A stretch of DNA of 64,000 bases. Source: Paraburkholderia diazotrophica. Its GTDB lineage: Bacteria; Pseudomonadota; Gammaproteobacteria; Burkholderiales; Burkholderiaceae. The notes beneath the pieces are model-generated. The model searched no databases. It worked only from the letters and a program-made list of their open reading frames with translations, and was not told where the DNA came from. Of the stretch, positions 62,430 to 64,000 are shown piece by piece (position 1 is the first letter of the stretch; the number at the start of each line of letters is the position of its first letter). The position numbers were made by a program, and so were the translations under genes. The stretch covers positions 50,115 through 114,114 of the forward strand of contig NZ_FNYE01000027.1 in assembly GCF_900108945.1 (NCBI RefSeq). The letters run 5' to 3'.

Positions 62430-63072
62430 GGTCGTTCTCCATGGAGATGGGTCGAGTACAGAAGACGTCTGGTGCGATAGGCAGGACATTACCCAAGGCC
62501 CTGCGCTCGACGCGCCCAGCGCGATGCAATGCAATTGGAATGCTATGATTTTCGACCCGGGAAGAACTGACGCAGGTCAAACCAACGGCGTCGTCGCGCG
62601 CGGATCGTTCCAGGCCACGTGGCCGGATGAGGCATGGACCTCACTGACGTGCCCTTGATCGATCGGCGGCTTTAAACGCGCCATCAACCGAATGAGTCTC
62701 GTATTGCAACCCGATGCCGCTTACGCAACGGACCATCGCGCGTGCTGGAACTCGGGCACAGTCGTCGGGCGTCCTCACCGATACAGGCCATGAAAACGAA
62801 CCGCTTCTGCACGGTCTCTTGAGAGGATCTAACACTTCTAGAGTCTGTTCGCTGCACCGGTCGGAGATTTCGGCCGGATATCTGCCTGTGGGCCGCTGCT
62901 GGAGCGTTCCGTTCGGACGAAAGCGGAAGCAGGATCGGAAGCGGGATCGGCGCGGAAAGCGGGGATGCTTGCCGCCGTCTTGCAGAGACTCGCAGAGACT
63001 CGAAGCGTCAGAGCATCATGGGTTTCTGTCCAGGCGTGCCATGCGTTCACGACCTGTCAAACGGGAGATGCG
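62430..63072. other. Gene-free interval, 643 bp
   Basis: It lies between the HHE gene (leftward) and the chaB-like gene (rightward). Frames crossing it carry no recognisable family features. It has a few short direct repeats ('gcaggatcgg'/'gcgggatcgg', 'cagagactcg' twice near 62985-63005). Nothing else was identified. Confidence 0.45.
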
Positions 63073-63282
63073 ATGCCCTATCAGACAAACGAGGATCTTC
63101 CGGCGTCCGTCCGGGATCACCTGCCCTCTCACGCCCAGGATATCTATCGCGCCGCGTTCAATCACGCGTTCGATGCGCATGCCTCTGATCCGCGCCGCGA
63201 AGAGGCGGCTCACCGGATCGCGTGGGCGGCCGTCAAGCGGTCCTACGACAAGGAAGGCGAAACGTGGGTCCGCAAATCCTAG
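63073..63282 (+). CDS. ChaB-family small protein
   Basis: 69 residues. 'MPYQTNEDLPASVRDHLPSH' followed by 'AQDIYRAAFNHAFDAH' and a C-terminal 'AAHRIAWAAVKRSYDKEGET' matches ChaB, a putative cation-transport regulator of unknown mechanism. The start is ATG 63073 with GGGAG upstream. Its 3' end overlaps the antisense end of the truncated sugar kinase by 50 bp. Confidence 0.88.
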   Translation: MPYQTNEDLPASVRDHLPSHAQDIYRAAFNHAFDAHASDPRREEAAHRIAWAAVKRSYDKEGETWVRKS

Positions 63283-63781
63283 ACGTGCCCTTGTGAGAAC
63301 ACGACGCGCCTCCCGTAGCCAGGAACCGTGTTCCCGGATCGGGCGGCTTGCGCGGCGACAGGCGATTCTCCGTGACATACGCGCGGGCCACGTCGCGCGC
63401 ATCGCAAAGCCGCGTACCCGGCTGCTTCATCGTTGCGGCGGCCGCGGCAGTCCCGTAACCGAGCGCTTCGCGGGGGACTGCGCCCTGGTCCAGCGCCCAG
63501 AGCATGCCGGCGAGAAAGCTGTCGCCTGCGCCGATCGCGCTTCGCACCTCGGTTTTCAGCGCGGGCATGCAGTAGGTCTCGTCGCGCGTCGTCAGCAGCA
63601 CGCCATTTTCCGCAAGCGTCAGCGCGACCATCCGCGCCTTGCCGTCCGCGATCAACGCCCGCGCCGCGTCGGCCTGGCTGTCGGCATCCGGCAGCGGCAA
63701 GCCCGTCAGCTCGCGCAGTTCGTTGAGACTCGGCTTGACGAGTTCACGCGCGCGCTGTATTGCACAGCTGGCGTTCGCGCA
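63233..63781 (-). pseudogene. PfkB-family sugar kinase, N-terminally truncated (1-phosphofructokinase-like)
   Basis: From about 63770 leftward the frame reads 'RARELVKPSLNELRELTGLP', 'MVALTLAENGVLLTT', and the PfkB C-terminal signature 'AIGAGDSFLAGMLWALDQGA' with the catalytic Asp, then 'AAAAATMKQPGTRLCDARDV'. A stop at 63785-63787 precedes it in frame, and no start codon or N-terminal half of the kinase fold is found, so the gene is truncated. The relation to 1-phosphofructokinase rests on the 'VKPSLNELRELTG' segment. Confidence 0.7.
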
Positions 63782-63820
63782 CTTTCAGCCCGAACAGGAT
63801 TCCTTATCCCGCCCGTCTTA

Positions 63821-63930
63821 GTTTGCTTCGTGATGACTCTCTTGCAGAGCGGGAAGCGGAACCTGCGCGGCCCGCGCGTCCGTTTCGACCACGGCCGGTT
63901 CGACAGGCGCGGCCTGATCCGATGACGCTC
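63821..63930 (-). other. Possible C-terminal tail of a further truncated gene
   Basis: One minus-strand frame gives 'DQAAPVEPAVVETDARAAQV' then 'PLPALQESHHEAN' and a stop at 63821-63823, with codon use like a real gene end. A TGA closes this frame upstream near 63942. It may be the end of a fructose-PTS gene that once preceded the kinase, but this is only a suggestion. Confidence 0.25.
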
Positions 63931-64000
63931 GTCGCGCGCGCTTTCAGCGTGAGCCGTTCGAGCGCATCGCGCTTGCCCGCGAGCCATTCGCTTGCGGGCC

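Noticed and set aside
1..64000. tRNA, rRNA or CRISPR array
   Set aside because: No cloverleaf-ending CCA segment, rRNA signature or regularly spaced repeat array was seen on either strand.

Overview
The window is high-GC beta-proteobacterial DNA that reads as Paraburkholderia or a close Burkholderiaceae relative. The evidence is the Burkholderia-type porin, a metE/metR pair, a persulfide dioxygenase-rhodanese fusion, selenoneine genes, an ectoine-uptake cluster and the dense catabolic and regulatory content. No rRNA, tRNA, CRISPR array or phage module was found. It looks like an accessory, catabolism-rich stretch of a chromosome or second replicon.

Layout. 0-6.6 kb: end of a LysR regulator, a DHA2-type MFS exporter with a divergent LysR regulator, a HAD hydrolase, a DinB-domain protein overlapping an alpha/beta hydrolase, and a GNAT gene broken by one stop codon. 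6.7-12.4 kb: an amino-acid module (APC permease, DadA-like oxidoreductase, solitary branched-chain binding protein) facing a MocR regulator across a promoter with four copies of one heptamer. 12.4-19.6 kb: a glycosyltransferase, a persulfide dioxygenase-rhodanese fusion beside a 1-Cys peroxiredoxin, two exported proteins of unknown role, and a cNMP-binding/thioredoxin-reductase-like fusion that lacks the redox CxxC. 19.8-25.9 kb: metR and metE, then senB and senA (selenoneine synthesis) head to head with about 10 bp between start codons, then a UspA protein.

26.1-39.5 kb: an IS5-type transposase relic, then a catabolic regulon with etfA, etfB, an alpha-methylacyl-CoA racemase, a muconate-lactonizing-type enolase, an aldehyde dehydrogenase, a divergent acyl-CoA dehydrogenase, a TetR regulator, a second class III CoA-transferase, an MFS importer, a porin and a VOC protein. 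Five sites of the form CAACY-N4-RGTTG lie in its promoter regions and tie it together as a probable TetR regulon. The gene set suggests oxidation of a branched aldehyde or acid through a racemisable 2-methylacyl-CoA; the substrate is unknown.

39.6-46.4 kb: ectoine uptake and breakdown genes (eutA, ehuDCBA, doeA, an MDR reductase), without the later pathway enzymes. 46.5-52.5 kb: a ribose-type sugar ABC transporter, a GntR regulator and an L-fuconate dehydratase, probably a deoxysugar or sugar-acid module. 52.5-58.7 kb: a DUF4410-like protein, an isoquinoline 1-oxidoreductase-type molybdenum enzyme (two subunits), a AAA+ ATPase with an unrecognised N-terminal half, and an esterase.

58.9-61.7 kb is a decaying zone: the 3' end of a group II intron with an intact-looking domain V, a frameshifted second copy of the etfA 3' end, a LysR gene without its DNA-binding part, and an MDR oxidoreductase with an in-frame TAG. 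The window ends with a hemerythrin-like protein, a ChaB protein and an N-terminally truncated PfkB sugar kinase. All calls are from reading the sequence and translations; no database search was run.
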